64,000 nucleotides of DNA from the NCBI RefSeq assembly GCF_004104075.1, contig NZ_QOVK01000006.1:124001-188000 (forward strand). The letters are read 5' to 3'. Shown piece by piece: positions 9,115 through 18,400 of the stretch. Numbering within the stretch: the stretch's first letter is position 1; every line of letters starts with the position of its first letter. This stretch comes from Leeuwenhoekiella polynyae. GTDB taxonomy: Bacteria > Bacteroidota > Bacteroidia > Flavobacteriales > Flavobacteriaceae. The notes under the pieces were generated by a model that was given only the letters and a program-made list of their open reading frames with translations, did not search any database and was not told the origin of the DNA. A program made the translations under genes and the position numbers.

Positions 9115-9942
9115 ATGATACTAGATACCCATCAACATTTTTGGCAGTACAACCCGGTGAAGCACGACTGGATTGATGAGGAAATGGCTGTGATACGCCG
9201 GGACTTTATGCCTCAGGATTTACAACCGGTTTATCAAGAGCATGATGTTACAGGTTGCATCGCGGTGCAGGCCGACCAAACGTTGGACGAAAACACCTTT
9301 TTACTCAATCTTGCTGATGAGAACGATTTTATAAAGGGAGTTATTGGTTGGGTTGATTTTCAAAGCGATTCTGTGCAGCAGGATTTGGATTATTATGCTG
9401 AAATGCCTTTGATGAAAGGTTATCGCCACGTAGTACAGGCTGAAGCGGATCCGTCTTTTTTACTTCGGAAATCGTTTTTAAGCGGAATTTCAAAACTGAA
9501 AGATACCGGGGCCGTATATGAAATCTTGGTGTTTTCACATCAACTTCCGGCGGCACTCGAGTTTGTAAAACTGTTCCCTGAGCAGCAATTTGTCATTGAT
9601 CATATTGCGAAGCCTAATATCAAGGAAGGCTATATTGATTCCTGGGCTTTATTGATGCGTGCTATCGCCAGCTATGAAAATGTGAGTTGTAAAGTATCGG
9701 GTATGATTACCGAAGCCGATTATAAAACCTGGAAAACTATTGATTTAATGCCTTACATGAATATAGTTTTTGAAGCTTTTGGCCCCAACCGAATTGTTTA
9801 CGGTTCAGACTGGCCGGTATGCCTGGTTGCCGGAAGCTATTCTCAGGTTCTTAATGTAGCCAAGGCTTTTGCCGGACAATTATCACACGAAGAACGCAAA
9901 CTTTTTTTCTATAAAAATGCCCAGCACATTTATACTATTTAA
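9115..9942 (+). CDS. Amidohydrolase family lactonase, probable L-fuconolactonase
   Basis: A 275-residue amidohydrolase-2 (COG3618-type) TIM barrel. The metal-binding start DTHQHFWQYNP is at residues 4-14, VIDHIAKP lies in the middle strands, and the conserved YGSDWPVC is near the C-terminus. Family members open sugar lactones; L-fuconolactonases are close relatives. It lies 3 nt before the SDR gene that would make L-fucono-lactone, so it would hydrolyse that product to L-fuconate. About 100 nt separate it from the zinc dehydrogenase gene; no strong terminator was seen in that gap. Confidence 0.87.
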   Translation: MILDTHQHFWQYNPVKHDWIDEEMAVIRRDFMPQDLQPVYQEHDVTGCIAVQADQTLDENTFLLNLADENDFIKGVIGWVDFQSDSVQQDLDYYAEMPLMKGYRHVVQAEADPSFLLRKSFLSGISKLKDTGAVYEILVFSHQLPAALEFVKLFPEQQFVIDHIAKPNIKEGYIDSWALLMRAIASYENVSCKVSGMITEADYKTWKTIDLMPYMNIVFEAFGPNRIVYGSDWPVCLVAGSYSQVLNVAKAFAGQLSHEERKLFFYKNAQHIYTI

Positions 9943-9945
9943 CTC

Positions 9946-10740
9946 ATGGATTTAAACTTAAAAGATAAAATTGTTTTGGTAACCGGTTCTGCAGGAATGC
10001 CCGGTAGCATAGGTCATACGATTATTTTTGCCCTGGCAGCAGAAGGGGCAACCCCGGTTTTGTTAGATCGAAACGCCCGCGGTTTTGAATATGAAAGTCA
10101 ACTGCGCGAGCAAGGTATTGACAGCACATTTTATCAAACCGACTTGTCTGATGCAGATCAAATTAAAAAATCAGTTGAAAAACTTTCAGCTAAATATGGG
10201 CGTATCGATGCGATTATCAATAATGTGGGGGTAAACGATGGTGTTTCGCTTGAAGGTTCATTAGACGATTTTATGTACTCGTTAAAGCTTAACCTGGTGA
10301 GTTTTTATGCTACTGTAAAGTATGCCTTACCCTTGCTCAAAGAAAGTAAAGGAAACATTCTCAACGTAGGTTCAAAAGTGGCGATTACCGGTCAGGGCGG
10401 GACTTCAGGTTATGCAGCGGCCAAAGGTGGTGTGTTGGGACTTACGCGGGAATGGGCAGTAGATCTAATCAAATACGGTATTCGCAGCAATGCGCTTATT
10501 ATTGCCGAAAGTTATACTCCCGCATACGAAAATTGGATTGAAACATTGGAGAATGGTGCTGAAAAACTCCAGGCGATTCGAAATACCATTCCGTTAGAAA
10601 ACCGGATGACAAGCACTCAGGAAATCGCAGATACGGTATTGTTTACCATTTCTGAAAAATCATCTCATACCACCGGGCAGTTTCTATTTGTTGACGGCGG
10701 TTATGTACATCTGGATCGCGCGTTGCTTCCGGCCAAATAA
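9946..10740 (+). CDS. SDR-family dehydrogenase, probable L-fucose dehydrogenase
   Basis: A 264-residue short-chain dehydrogenase with cofactor motif TGSAGMPGSIG at 13-23, NNVG at 92-95, Ser143, Tyr156 and Lys160 as catalytic residues, and a C-terminal FLFVDGGY. It sits between the lactonase and the fucose permease, the expected position for the first pathway enzyme, oxidising L-fucose to L-fucono-1,5-lactone. The extended glycine-rich loop is unlike the TGGASGIG of the other SDR in the locus, so the two are not recent duplicates. The family is certain and the reaction is inferred from context. Confidence 0.85.
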   Translation: MDLNLKDKIVLVTGSAGMPGSIGHTIIFALAAEGATPVLLDRNARGFEYESQLREQGIDSTFYQTDLSDADQIKKSVEKLSAKYGRIDAIINNVGVNDGVSLEGSLDDFMYSLKLNLVSFYATVKYALPLLKESKGNILNVGSKVAITGQGGTSGYAAAKGGVLGLTREWAVDLIKYGIRSNALIIAESYTPAYENWIETLENGAEKLQAIRNTIPLENRMTSTQEIADTVLFTISEKSSHTTGQFLFVDGGYVHLDRALLPAK

Positions 10741-10746
10741 TCAATT

Positions 10747-12075
10747 ATGAAAAATCAATCTAAAGTACCAGTAGTGGCCAAGTCGGTACTGCTGCCATTC
10801 ATATTAATAACTTCTTTATTTGCACTGTGGGGTTTCGCAAACGATATCACAAACCCAATGGTTTCGGCATTTAAAAAAGTGCTGGAGCTTGACAATTTTC
10901 AGGCTTCGCTGGTGCAGCTGGCTTTTTACGGCGGCTATTTTACCATGGCGCTACCGGCAGCGATTTTTGTAAACCGCTATTCCTATAAAAAAGGAGTTTT
11001 ACTCGGTTTAGGTTTGTATGCAGTAGGAGCCTTGTTGTTCTATCCGGCAGCAGCTTATGAAGAGTTTGGTTTCTTCCTTGCCGCGCTTTACATTTTAACT
11101 TTCGGTCTTGCTTTTCTAGAAACCACGGCAAACCCCTACATCCTGTCTATGGGAGCCGAAAAAACCGCAACCCAGCGTCTCAATCTGGCTCAGGCTTTTA
11201 ACCCGATGGGGGCTTTACTCGGTTTGATCGTGGCACAAAAATTCATTCTGGCTTCGCTGCAATCAGATGATTTATTACCTGACGGAACCACGGTCTACTC
11301 AACGCTCGGTGAGGAAGCCAAGGCTGTGGTGCGCACCGCAGATTTAGCGGTGATCCGCGATCCGTATGTGTTGCTGGGTATTGTGGTTATTGGTTTTTTG
11401 GTTGTAATCAGTCTGGTTAATATGCCGCAAAATGAACATCAGGAAAATAAAGTAGGTATTGGCGGATCAATCAAACGACTTTTTAAATCCCGTAAATTCA
11501 CTGGTGGCGTTATCGCTCAGGCTTTTTATGTGGGTGCTCAGATTATGTGCTGGACCTATCTGTATCAATATGCAGAATCCTTTGGTATTGAAAATACGGA
11601 AGCCGTAAATTACGGTATTGCTGCTCTGGTGGTGTTTCTCATCGGTAGATGGGTTGGAACCGGATTGCTCAAATATATAGACTCCGGTAAATTGTTATTA
11701 TTTTTTGCAATAGGTGCCGCGCTGGCAACTTTGATAACGATTGTAGTTCCAGGGATGGTTGGTTTAATCGCTTTGGTGAGTATCTCCTTTTTTATGTCTA
11801 TTATGTTCCCCACCATTTACGGGATTGCACTTGAAGGACAGGGTGATGATGCTAAATTTGGTGCCGCTTTTCTGGTAATGGCTATTGTGGGAGGAGCTTT
11901 AATGCCAACGCTTCAGGGATTGATATTAGACTTGGGCGGTTCAGGATATACTGATATAAGTATCTTAGGGGTACCCGAAGTGAATTTTTCATTTATCCTG
12001 CCTTTTATCTGCTTTCTAATCATAGGAATTTACGGAAGGGATGTTTACAAAAACTATAATCTTAATAATTTATAA
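10747..12075 (+). CDS. fucP: L-fucose:proton symporter, FucP-type MFS permease
   Basis: A 442-residue major facilitator protein of the fucose-permease family, with about 12 hydrophobic segments. The hallmark first segment LFALWGFANDITNPMV (about 20-35) and LAFYGGYFTMALPA match FucP, as does the central LETTANPYILSMG followed by RLNLAQAFNPMGALLG. It imports L-fucose with protons across the inner membrane. It begins 6 nt after the SDR gene, and its stop overlaps the start of the mutarotase gene (TAATG), implying translational coupling. Confidence 0.93.
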   Translation: MKNQSKVPVVAKSVLLPFILITSLFALWGFANDITNPMVSAFKKVLELDNFQASLVQLAFYGGYFTMALPAAIFVNRYSYKKGVLLGLGLYAVGALLFYPAAAYEEFGFFLAALYILTFGLAFLETTANPYILSMGAEKTATQRLNLAQAFNPMGALLGLIVAQKFILASLQSDDLLPDGTTVYSTLGEEAKAVVRTADLAVIRDPYVLLGIVVIGFLVVISLVNMPQNEHQENKVGIGGSIKRLFKSRKFTGGVIAQAFYVGAQIMCWTYLYQYAESFGIENTEAVNYGIAALVVFLIGRWVGTGLLKYIDSGKLLLFFAIGAALATLITIVVPGMVGLIALVSISFFMSIMFPTIYGIALEGQGDDAKFGAAFLVMAIVGGALMPTLQGLILDLGGSGYTDISILGVPEVNFSFILPFICFLIIGIYGRDVYKNYNLNNL

Positions 12076-12413
12076 TGAAGCGACTTTGTTACGCCTGTGA
12101 CCTTAAAGATGATCCTATACTTATAGCAGAATATAAAGAGTACCACAATACTGTTTGGCCTGAAATTACAAGGAGTATAAAGGACGCCGGTATTCTGGAT
12201 ATGGAAATTTATTTATGCGAAAATCGGCTATTTATGATTATAGAAGTTTCTGAAGATTTTGATGCAGAAAGAAAGAAGCAAATGGATCTGGAGAACCCAA
12301 AGGTAAAGCAATGGGAAAAACTGATGTGGAAGTATCAGCAAGCGTTGCCTAAAGCTAGTAAGGGCGAGAAATGGATTCCAATGGAGGGGATATTTAAAAT
12401 GTCCGCTTTATAG
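12075..12413 (+). CDS. L-rhamnose/L-fucose mutarotase family protein
   Basis: A 112-residue member of the RhaM-like (DUF718) sugar mutarotase family: RLCYACDLKDDPILIAEYKEYH at the start, then VWPEI, a central YLCENRLFMIIE strand and a C-terminal EKWIPMEGIF. These small dimeric proteins interconvert alpha and beta anomers so that the dehydrogenase receives its preferred form. The start codon overlaps the fucP stop. As the last gene of the right fucose arm, it is more likely to act on L-fucose than on rhamnose here. Confidence 0.9.
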   Translation: MKRLCYACDLKDDPILIAEYKEYHNTVWPEITRSIKDAGILDMEIYLCENRLFMIIEVSEDFDAERKKQMDLENPKVKQWEKLMWKYQQALPKASKGEKWIPMEGIFKMSAL

Positions 12414-12756
12414 GGAGGAGGCCAGTATGCTTTTTAAACCCATAGTAGAACAAGCAAATGCGCCAATGTTGGATAGGGAAGAAGATGACTAATCTATAGC
12501 GGTTTGCCATCCGCAGAATTAGAGTCAAAGCTACTGAGCAAATTAAGACCCTTATAGACACTATCCCTTGACAAGGCCTTATAAATGCTCTATATTAGTA
12601 GATGTAAAGTACTTCTCATTCGTTTTACCCGAACAGCGTAGGATAGAAAAAGGCTTCTTTTTCTCTATAAGTTAGATATTAAAGGGTAGCTTGATACTAC
12701 CAGCTGCGCGAACTGCGTGATGCAATTATTCCATCTTAACCATTCTCATACCTCCA

Positions 12757-12811
12757 TTCACCCAAGGTTCACCCGTAGTTCACTCGAGGTTTACCCGTGG
12801 TTCACCCGAGG
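12757..12811. repeat. Five tandem 11-bp repeats (consensus TTCACCCGAGG)
   Basis: Five directly adjacent 11-mers: TTCACCCAAGG, TTCACCCGTAG, TTCACTCGAGG, TTTACCCGTGG and TTCACCCGAGG. A second array of the same period lies 16 nt on at 12828-12855 (GTATGGTAAAG twice plus a partial copy). The 11-bp period puts every unit on nearly the same helix face, which would suit protein binding, or it may be a slippage-generated minisatellite. Directly readable; function unknown. Confidence 0.85.
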
Positions 12812-12827
12812 ATAGTACATAGAAGAA

Positions 12828-12855
12828 GTATGGTAAAGGTATGGTAAAGGTATGG
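12828..12855. repeat. Second 11-bp tandem repeat (GTATGGTAAAG, 2.5 copies)
   Basis: Two perfect adjacent copies of GTATGGTAAAG and a third that begins GTATGG then breaks down. It has the same 11-bp unit length as the array just upstream but a different sequence. Confidence 0.8.
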
Positions 12856-12888
12856 AATATCCACAACAAGAGGTTAATCTAATCAAGA

Positions 12889-12959
12889 AGCTTAACAAAA
12901 GCAATTCTCAATAATTAAGTAAGCATGTATACGCGCCGCTGTAGATTTTTTGTTAAGCT
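12889..12959. repeat. Perfect 12-bp inverted repeat with 47-nt spacer
   Basis: AGCTTAACAAAA at 12889-12900 is the exact reverse complement of TTTTGTTAAGCT at 12948-12959. The arms could be a stem around a 47-nt loop or the termini of a small degraded element. No target-site duplication is obvious. Confidence 0.6.
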
Positions 12960-13459
12960 ATCATGGGACTTCGTAAATAGTATTTTTGATGACTTGCCTA
13001 GTCATACAGCCCATTTACAACTTTGATATTTTTATTTCAGAATTGATGTAATTCTTAAGGGAAATGCCCCCTTTTCATCCTCTATAAAAAGGCTTCCTTG
13101 TAAATTTTTGAAATAAAAACCGATTTGGTTTTACTTCATCTTTTTTAATAAGGGGTATAGTTCTAAAATTGATCTTCGCTCTTTAAAGGCTATAGACAGG
13201 AAAAAACACTTGAAATTTTGAATGGAAAATTTAAGTAAAAGCACGTTAAATCTGTCATTTACCAGGAATTTACTTTAAATGTTAATTAAATAATTATAGA
13301 AATAAGCTACTTTATTTTATCTATTTCGTAGAAAAACAAAGCATAATTTAAAAAATGTCATGAATAGATTCTTTTTTATGGAGAAAATCTAGGGTGTATT
13401 AATTTTCACCAAGTTCAAATTTTTATACAAGTTAAATTTAGTATAATTTTAACGTATCA

Positions 13460-14029
13460 ATGGGAAGTAAAATAAACAATAGAGATCAAGAATTAGTGGT
13501 CTCCCTCAAAGCAGGGAACAAGAAGGCTCTTAGTGTGCTCTATGATCACTACTGGAAACCCTTATATATTTCTTCCTATAATTTATTGCACGATAAGGAA
13601 ACCTGCGAAGAAATCATTCAGGATATTTTTATTGACCTCTGGAATAAGCGGGATAAACTTCAAATTCAATCTTCTTTAAAGACTTATCTTTTTGCATGTG
13701 TTCGTTACAAAGTATTTGCAGAATTTAGGAAAAATAAAAATTTACGTTTTGAGCTTTTTGAAAATATAGAAGAGCGTCTTCAAAATACTACCCCGGAAAC
13801 TGAGTTGATCCATAAAGAACTTCGAAAACAGATACGACTCGTAGTAGATAATCTTCCAGATAAATGCCGAACGGTTTATAAATTAAGCAGAAACGAACGT
13901 TTAACGCACAAGGAAATAGCTAAAAAATTGAATATTTCAACAAAAACTGTAGAAAATCACATAACCATTGCTCTTAACGCTCTTCGAGCCTCCTTAGGAA
14001 TTACCTTGTTACTTCTCCTTTTTGAGTAA
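13460..14029 (+). CDS. ECF RNA polymerase sigma factor (FecI/SusC-locus type)
   Basis: A 189-residue extracytoplasmic-function sigma factor. Region 2 spans about residues 25-95 (LYDHYWKPLYISSYNLLHD, then EEIIQDIFIDLWNKR), and region 4 with its helix-turn-helix is near 135-180 (LTHKEIAKKLNISTKTVENHI). A hydrophobic C-terminal tail (ITLLLLLFE) is common in Bacteroidota members. It is followed after 175 nt by a FecR-type anti-sigma gene and then SusC, the usual cell-surface signalling arrangement in which ligand binding by the STN-bearing SusC releases this sigma factor to transcribe the locus. Confidence 0.93.
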   Translation: MGSKINNRDQELVVSLKAGNKKALSVLYDHYWKPLYISSYNLLHDKETCEEIIQDIFIDLWNKRDKLQIQSSLKTYLFACVRYKVFAEFRKNKNLRFELFENIEERLQNTTPETELIHKELRKQIRLVVDNLPDKCRTVYKLSRNERLTHKEIAKKLNISTKTVENHITIALNALRASLGITLLLLLFE

Positions 14030-14204
14030 AATAATTTCTTTTCTTCTCGCCAGAGTCAAACGCTTTACATTGCGATTTCGATGGCTAAAAGTTCATTCTA
14101 CAACGCTTTTTATGTTAAAATTAGTAAATAGTTAAGTTTTTATTAGGGGATAAGTGCATTTTAATACACTTCATATATAAAGGCACTCATTAACTGCTTT
14201 GAGT

Positions 14205-15341
14205 ATGAACAAAGAAGATTTTCAAATTTTAATAAAGAAATACCTGAAAGGTGAAGCAGATCTTACAGAACTACAACGCCTCATTAATTATTATGAGAGT
14301 TTTCAGGAAGAGCATGAGTGGGTTGAGGAATTAGGCTCAGAGGAGACCCTAAAAACTAAAATGTTAATCTCTATCCTAGAGCGTATTGAAGATACTGGAA
14401 AGGTAAAACGTATACCCTTTTATAAGACCAATTGGTTCACCTATGGTGTTGCTGCCTCGTTGGTTTTACTGGTATTCACAACTATTTTTTACAAGGGAAA
14501 TCCTGCTCTCACAACATCTATCCAGAAGAATCAAATTGAAATAGGGAGTTCTAAGGCGACATTGACTCTGGGGAGTGGAGAGGAATTTTTTTTAGCAGGG
14601 GAAAAAGACTTTCTATTCAATACTGCAAAAAGTAACGGAAAAGAACTGATTTATAAAAAGGCACCTGCCTCATCCCCTCAATTATCCTATAATACATTAA
14701 CCATACCACGAGGAGGACAGTTTTATGTAGAGCTTGCAGATGGGACCAAAGTATGGCTTAATTCTGATTCTCAGCTTAAATATCCTGAGTCTTTTGCTAT
14801 AGGAGAACACCGTAAAGTGGAGTTGGTATATGGGGAAGCGTTTTTTGAAGTTTCACCCAGCTCAGCACATAACGGGGCTCGCTTTAAGGTCAATACTAAC
14901 AACCAGGAGGTAGAGGTATTGGGAACCGAATTTAATGTCAAAGCTTATAAAGAGGATGCTAACGTTCTTACTACTCTTATTGAAGGAACTATTCAACTAA
15001 ACACAGTTCATAAGAAAGCAGAGATACTAAAACCAGGGCAGCAATCTGTATTGAACAAGGATAGTGGTAACCTCCTTATCAGTGAGGTTGATACCGACTC
15101 TGAAATCGCTTGGAGAAAAGGATTGTTCAGCTTCAATGATAAATCTTTATATGAAATAATGAAGGTATTGTCCCGGTGGTATGATGTAGATGTGAATTTT
15201 GAGGAGGAAACGTTAAAAGAGGTCACCTTTAATGGACAACTCAAAAAAAATCAAGAATTGTCAAGCATTTTAAAATTAATCAAAAACACCAATTTTATTA
15301 CAGACTATGAGATAAAAAACAACACAATCATTTTAAAATAA
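14205..15341 (+). CDS. FecR-family anti-sigma factor
   Basis: A 378-residue membrane anti-sigma factor. The cytoplasmic N-terminal domain (to about residue 75) is followed by one membrane segment (WFTYGVAASLVLLVFTTIF). The periplasmic FecR domain has FYVELADGTKVWLNSDSQL and VELVYGEAFFEV, and a DUF4974-type C-terminal domain has MKVLSRWYDVDV. The ATG at 14205 is preferred to an in-frame TTG six nt upstream. It sequesters the sigma factor encoded just upstream and receives the signal from the STN domain of the SusC protein downstream. Confidence 0.93.
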   Translation: MNKEDFQILIKKYLKGEADLTELQRLINYYESFQEEHEWVEELGSEETLKTKMLISILERIEDTGKVKRIPFYKTNWFTYGVAASLVLLVFTTIFYKGNPALTTSIQKNQIEIGSSKATLTLGSGEEFFLAGEKDFLFNTAKSNGKELIYKKAPASSPQLSYNTLTIPRGGQFYVELADGTKVWLNSDSQLKYPESFAIGEHRKVELVYGEAFFEVSPSSAHNGARFKVNTNNQEVEVLGTEFNVKAYKEDANVLTTLIEGTIQLNTVHKKAEILKPGQQSVLNKDSGNLLISEVDTDSEIAWRKGLFSFNDKSLYEIMKVLSRWYDVDVNFEEETLKEVTFNGQLKKNQELSSILKLIKNTNFITDYEIKNNTIILK

Positions 15342-15345
15342 AAAA

Positions 15346-15387
15346 AAGGGTAAGGTTCCACTCGCCAAAGTAATACGCCTTACCCTT
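15346..15387 (+). terminator. Hairpin between anti-sigma and susC genes
   Basis: A perfect 10-bp stem, AAGGGTAAGG (15346-15355) with CCTTACCCTT (15378-15387), encloses a 22-nt loop just after the FecR stop codon. It is preceded by an A-run but not followed by a long T-run, so it may be a weak or bidirectional terminator, a processing site or an attenuator separating the regulatory genes from the highly expressed susC. Confidence 0.6.
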
Positions 15388-15441
15388 ATTAATCAATCAT
15401 TAACAGTTAATGAAATTAACTTATTAACGACTTTCAAATTT

Positions 15442-18400
15442 ATGGAAATAAACTTTACTAATGCCCTGCTTATTTTTAAAAGAGGGGTTATCCCTGTCCT
15501 TATGAAAGCTTTCATTTTCTTCTTTTGTATCACTGTTTCTGCTTTTACTCCCAACTCTGCTCTTTCTCAAGATGCTCAGATTATAATTGATGAAGACAAA
15601 ATAGTATCAGTAGATGAAGTTTTTAAATTAATTATGAATCAAACCGATATTGTATTCCTATATCAATCTGATATGTTTAAGGATTACCCTCCCGTCAAAA
15701 TTCATAAGGGAAAAACAAAAGTGTCTAAACTTTTGAAAACATCTATTCCAAAAAATAATTTCGAGTTTTCATTATCCGAAGGAAATACCATTATTATAAG
15801 GACTGTTATTAAGGGTGCTCCCACAAATCAAAACCTGATAGATGTAACTGGAAAAGTTACAGATCAGGACGGCGTGCCTTTACCCGGTACCAACATAACT
15901 GTTCAAGGTAACTCTAAAGGAACCATGACTGATTTGGAGGGTGTTTATGCTTTAAAAGTGGAAACTAATGCAACCTTAAAATTCTCGTTTTTTGGATTTA
16001 AAGATCAAGAAATTGCAGTAGACGGTAGGAAAGTACTAAATGTCGTTCTTCAGCCTAGTGTTGAAAGCCTTGAAGAGGTCGTCATAACGGGCTTGTTTGA
16101 ACGTTCTGAAAAGACGTATACAGGTTCAGCCGTATCTATTTCTCAGGAACAATTGCAGGGTGTAAGCAATGACAACCTGCTGGCTGCTATTCAAGTACTC
16201 GAGCCTTCTTTCCAACTTACAGAAAATATCAACCTGGGCTCTGACCCCAATGTTACTCCTAGTGTGGTCATAAGAGGCGGTAATAGCCTTCCTGATCTAG
16301 CAAATTCAAACAATGGAGATGTTTTTAATTATAACAATGATCCAAATGTTCCTCTTTTCATTTTAAATGGGTTTGAGGTGAACTTGCAACGGATCAATGA
16401 CATTAATATGAACCGTATAAAAAGTGTTACCATCCTTAAAGATGCTGCTGCAACTGCTCTTTATGGTTCACGGGCAGCTAATGGTATTGTGGTTATTGAG
16501 ACTATCACTCCAAAAGGGGGAACTTTTAGGGTGAGTTATACTGGGGGTGCTACTTGGGAAAATCCTGATCTTAGTAGTTATGATCTGCTAAATGCAGAAC
16601 AGAAGCTCGAAATAGAACAAGCGGCGGGAATCTACCGTTCAAACTTTCCTTTTTTCAGGGAAGAGAATGACTTTTTATATAATCAACGCTTAGGCTCTGC
16701 CAGAAGTGGAGTGGATACCGATTGGCTAAAAATACCAGTACGTAATGGTATAGGTACCCAGCAGAATGTTTATATAGATGGGGGCTCTTCAGATAACGTG
16801 CTTTATGGTCTGGGTTTAAATTATCAGCAGAACAGTGGTGCGATGAAAGGCTCCAGTCGGGAAAACCTTTCAGTTAACAGTTATCTCTCTTATCGGGTTA
16901 AAGATGTGCGCTTTCGTAACGAACTGGTTTTTATTTTCAATAAGGCTGTCAACTCTCCCTATGGTTCTTTTCGCAATTATGCGCTTATGAATCCATATTG
17001 GGCTCCTTACGATGAATTTGGAGAAACCAAGTTTTTTTTAGAAAACGTAAGGTCTCCCAATCGGGATGTTTTTTTGAATTCACAAATAAACCCAGTATAT
17101 AATACTACCCTGAATACGGTAGATGAAAGCAAATACCGAAACTTCTCCAATAATTTCGTAGCCGAATGGAAAGCTCTTGACTGGCTACGGTTTACAGGAC
17201 GGTTCTCGTATCAGGTTCAAAATGATGAGAGTGATAATTTTAAACCTGCGCAACATACCGATTTTGCAACGATACCCTTGGAGCGTTTTTACGAGCGTGG
17301 TTCATATCTTAAAGGTTATGGCAGGATGACCCGAATGGATGGTTCTGTTATAGGAAATGTAAACAAATCCTATGAAGAACACGTTTTATATGGTTCAATA
17401 GGTATGAATATTATTGAAAATAAATTTTCAGAAGAATTAATTACTGTTCAGGGATTCCCCAATTCCCGTCTTGATCAATTACTTGCCGGTAATAGGTATC
17501 CTGAAGGTCTTAGTCCTACAGGTGACGAAAGCATAAGCCGTACAGCTGGTTATTTTGCTAATGGAGGCTATGCTTACGATAATAGGTATTTTGCGGATGC
17601 TTCTTACAGGTATGACGGTTCATCCCAATTCGGGAGTAATAAACGATTTGCTCCATTTTGGTCTTTAGGTGCAGGATGGAATGTGCACGAAGAATCCTTT
17701 ATGGAGGATATGAATTCAGTAAACCGTTTGAAGCTGCGTTATTCTTATGGGTATACAGGCTCACAAAACTTTCCCAGTTATATGGGGATTACTACAAGTA
17801 AATATTATACAGACAGAGACTATAGATATAATATAGGTACTTACCTGTTGGGATATGGAAATGACAATTTACAATGGCAGCGTACCATCAAGAGCAATTT
17901 TGGTATGGATCTGGAATTCTTCAATAGAAAACTAAGTCTTACTTTAGATTATTTCTCTGAGAAAACACAAGGTAGTGTAATTAGTGTGACTTCAGCCCCA
18001 TCTACAGGTTTTACTACATATAGTGAGAATATTGGGGACGTTGTCAATAAAGGATGGGAGTTCAAAACCAGATATACTCTTTTAGATGATCCCAATTCCC
18101 GAAACCAGATATCCCTATTTTTAAATGCGTTCCATGTTAATGGTACTATAGAGAAAATTTCTAATGCATTAGAAGAAGCCAACGAGGCTAATGCAAACGC
18201 ATTATCAACAAACCCATTGCCCAGATATGTAGAAGGAAGGTCTACTACAGCCATCTGGGCCGTGCCTTCTGTAGGTATTGACCCTTCAACGGGTAGAGAA
18301 GCCTTTCTCACCCGTGATGGTATGTACACTACTGTATATGATCCTGCAAATCAAATCGTGGCCGGTGATAGCCGTGCAGATATTGAAGGTTCCTTTGGTA

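Larger units (their letters stand above)
12414..13459. other. Gene-free kilobase between the fucose locus and the first Sus locus
   Basis: No convincing protein gene is present. A 21-codon ORF (12427-12492, beginning MLFKPIVEQANAPML) follows a GGGAGGAGG stretch and may be a gene relic. The middle holds an 11-bp tandem repeat array and an inverted repeat, listed separately. The last 400 nt are strongly AT-rich and probably contain the promoter of the sigma factor gene, but no clear TANNTTTG element is placed close to it. Confidence 0.6.

Noticed and set aside
12757-12811. CRISPR-like array
   Set aside because: The units are 11 bp and directly adjacent without spacers, and no cas gene is present.
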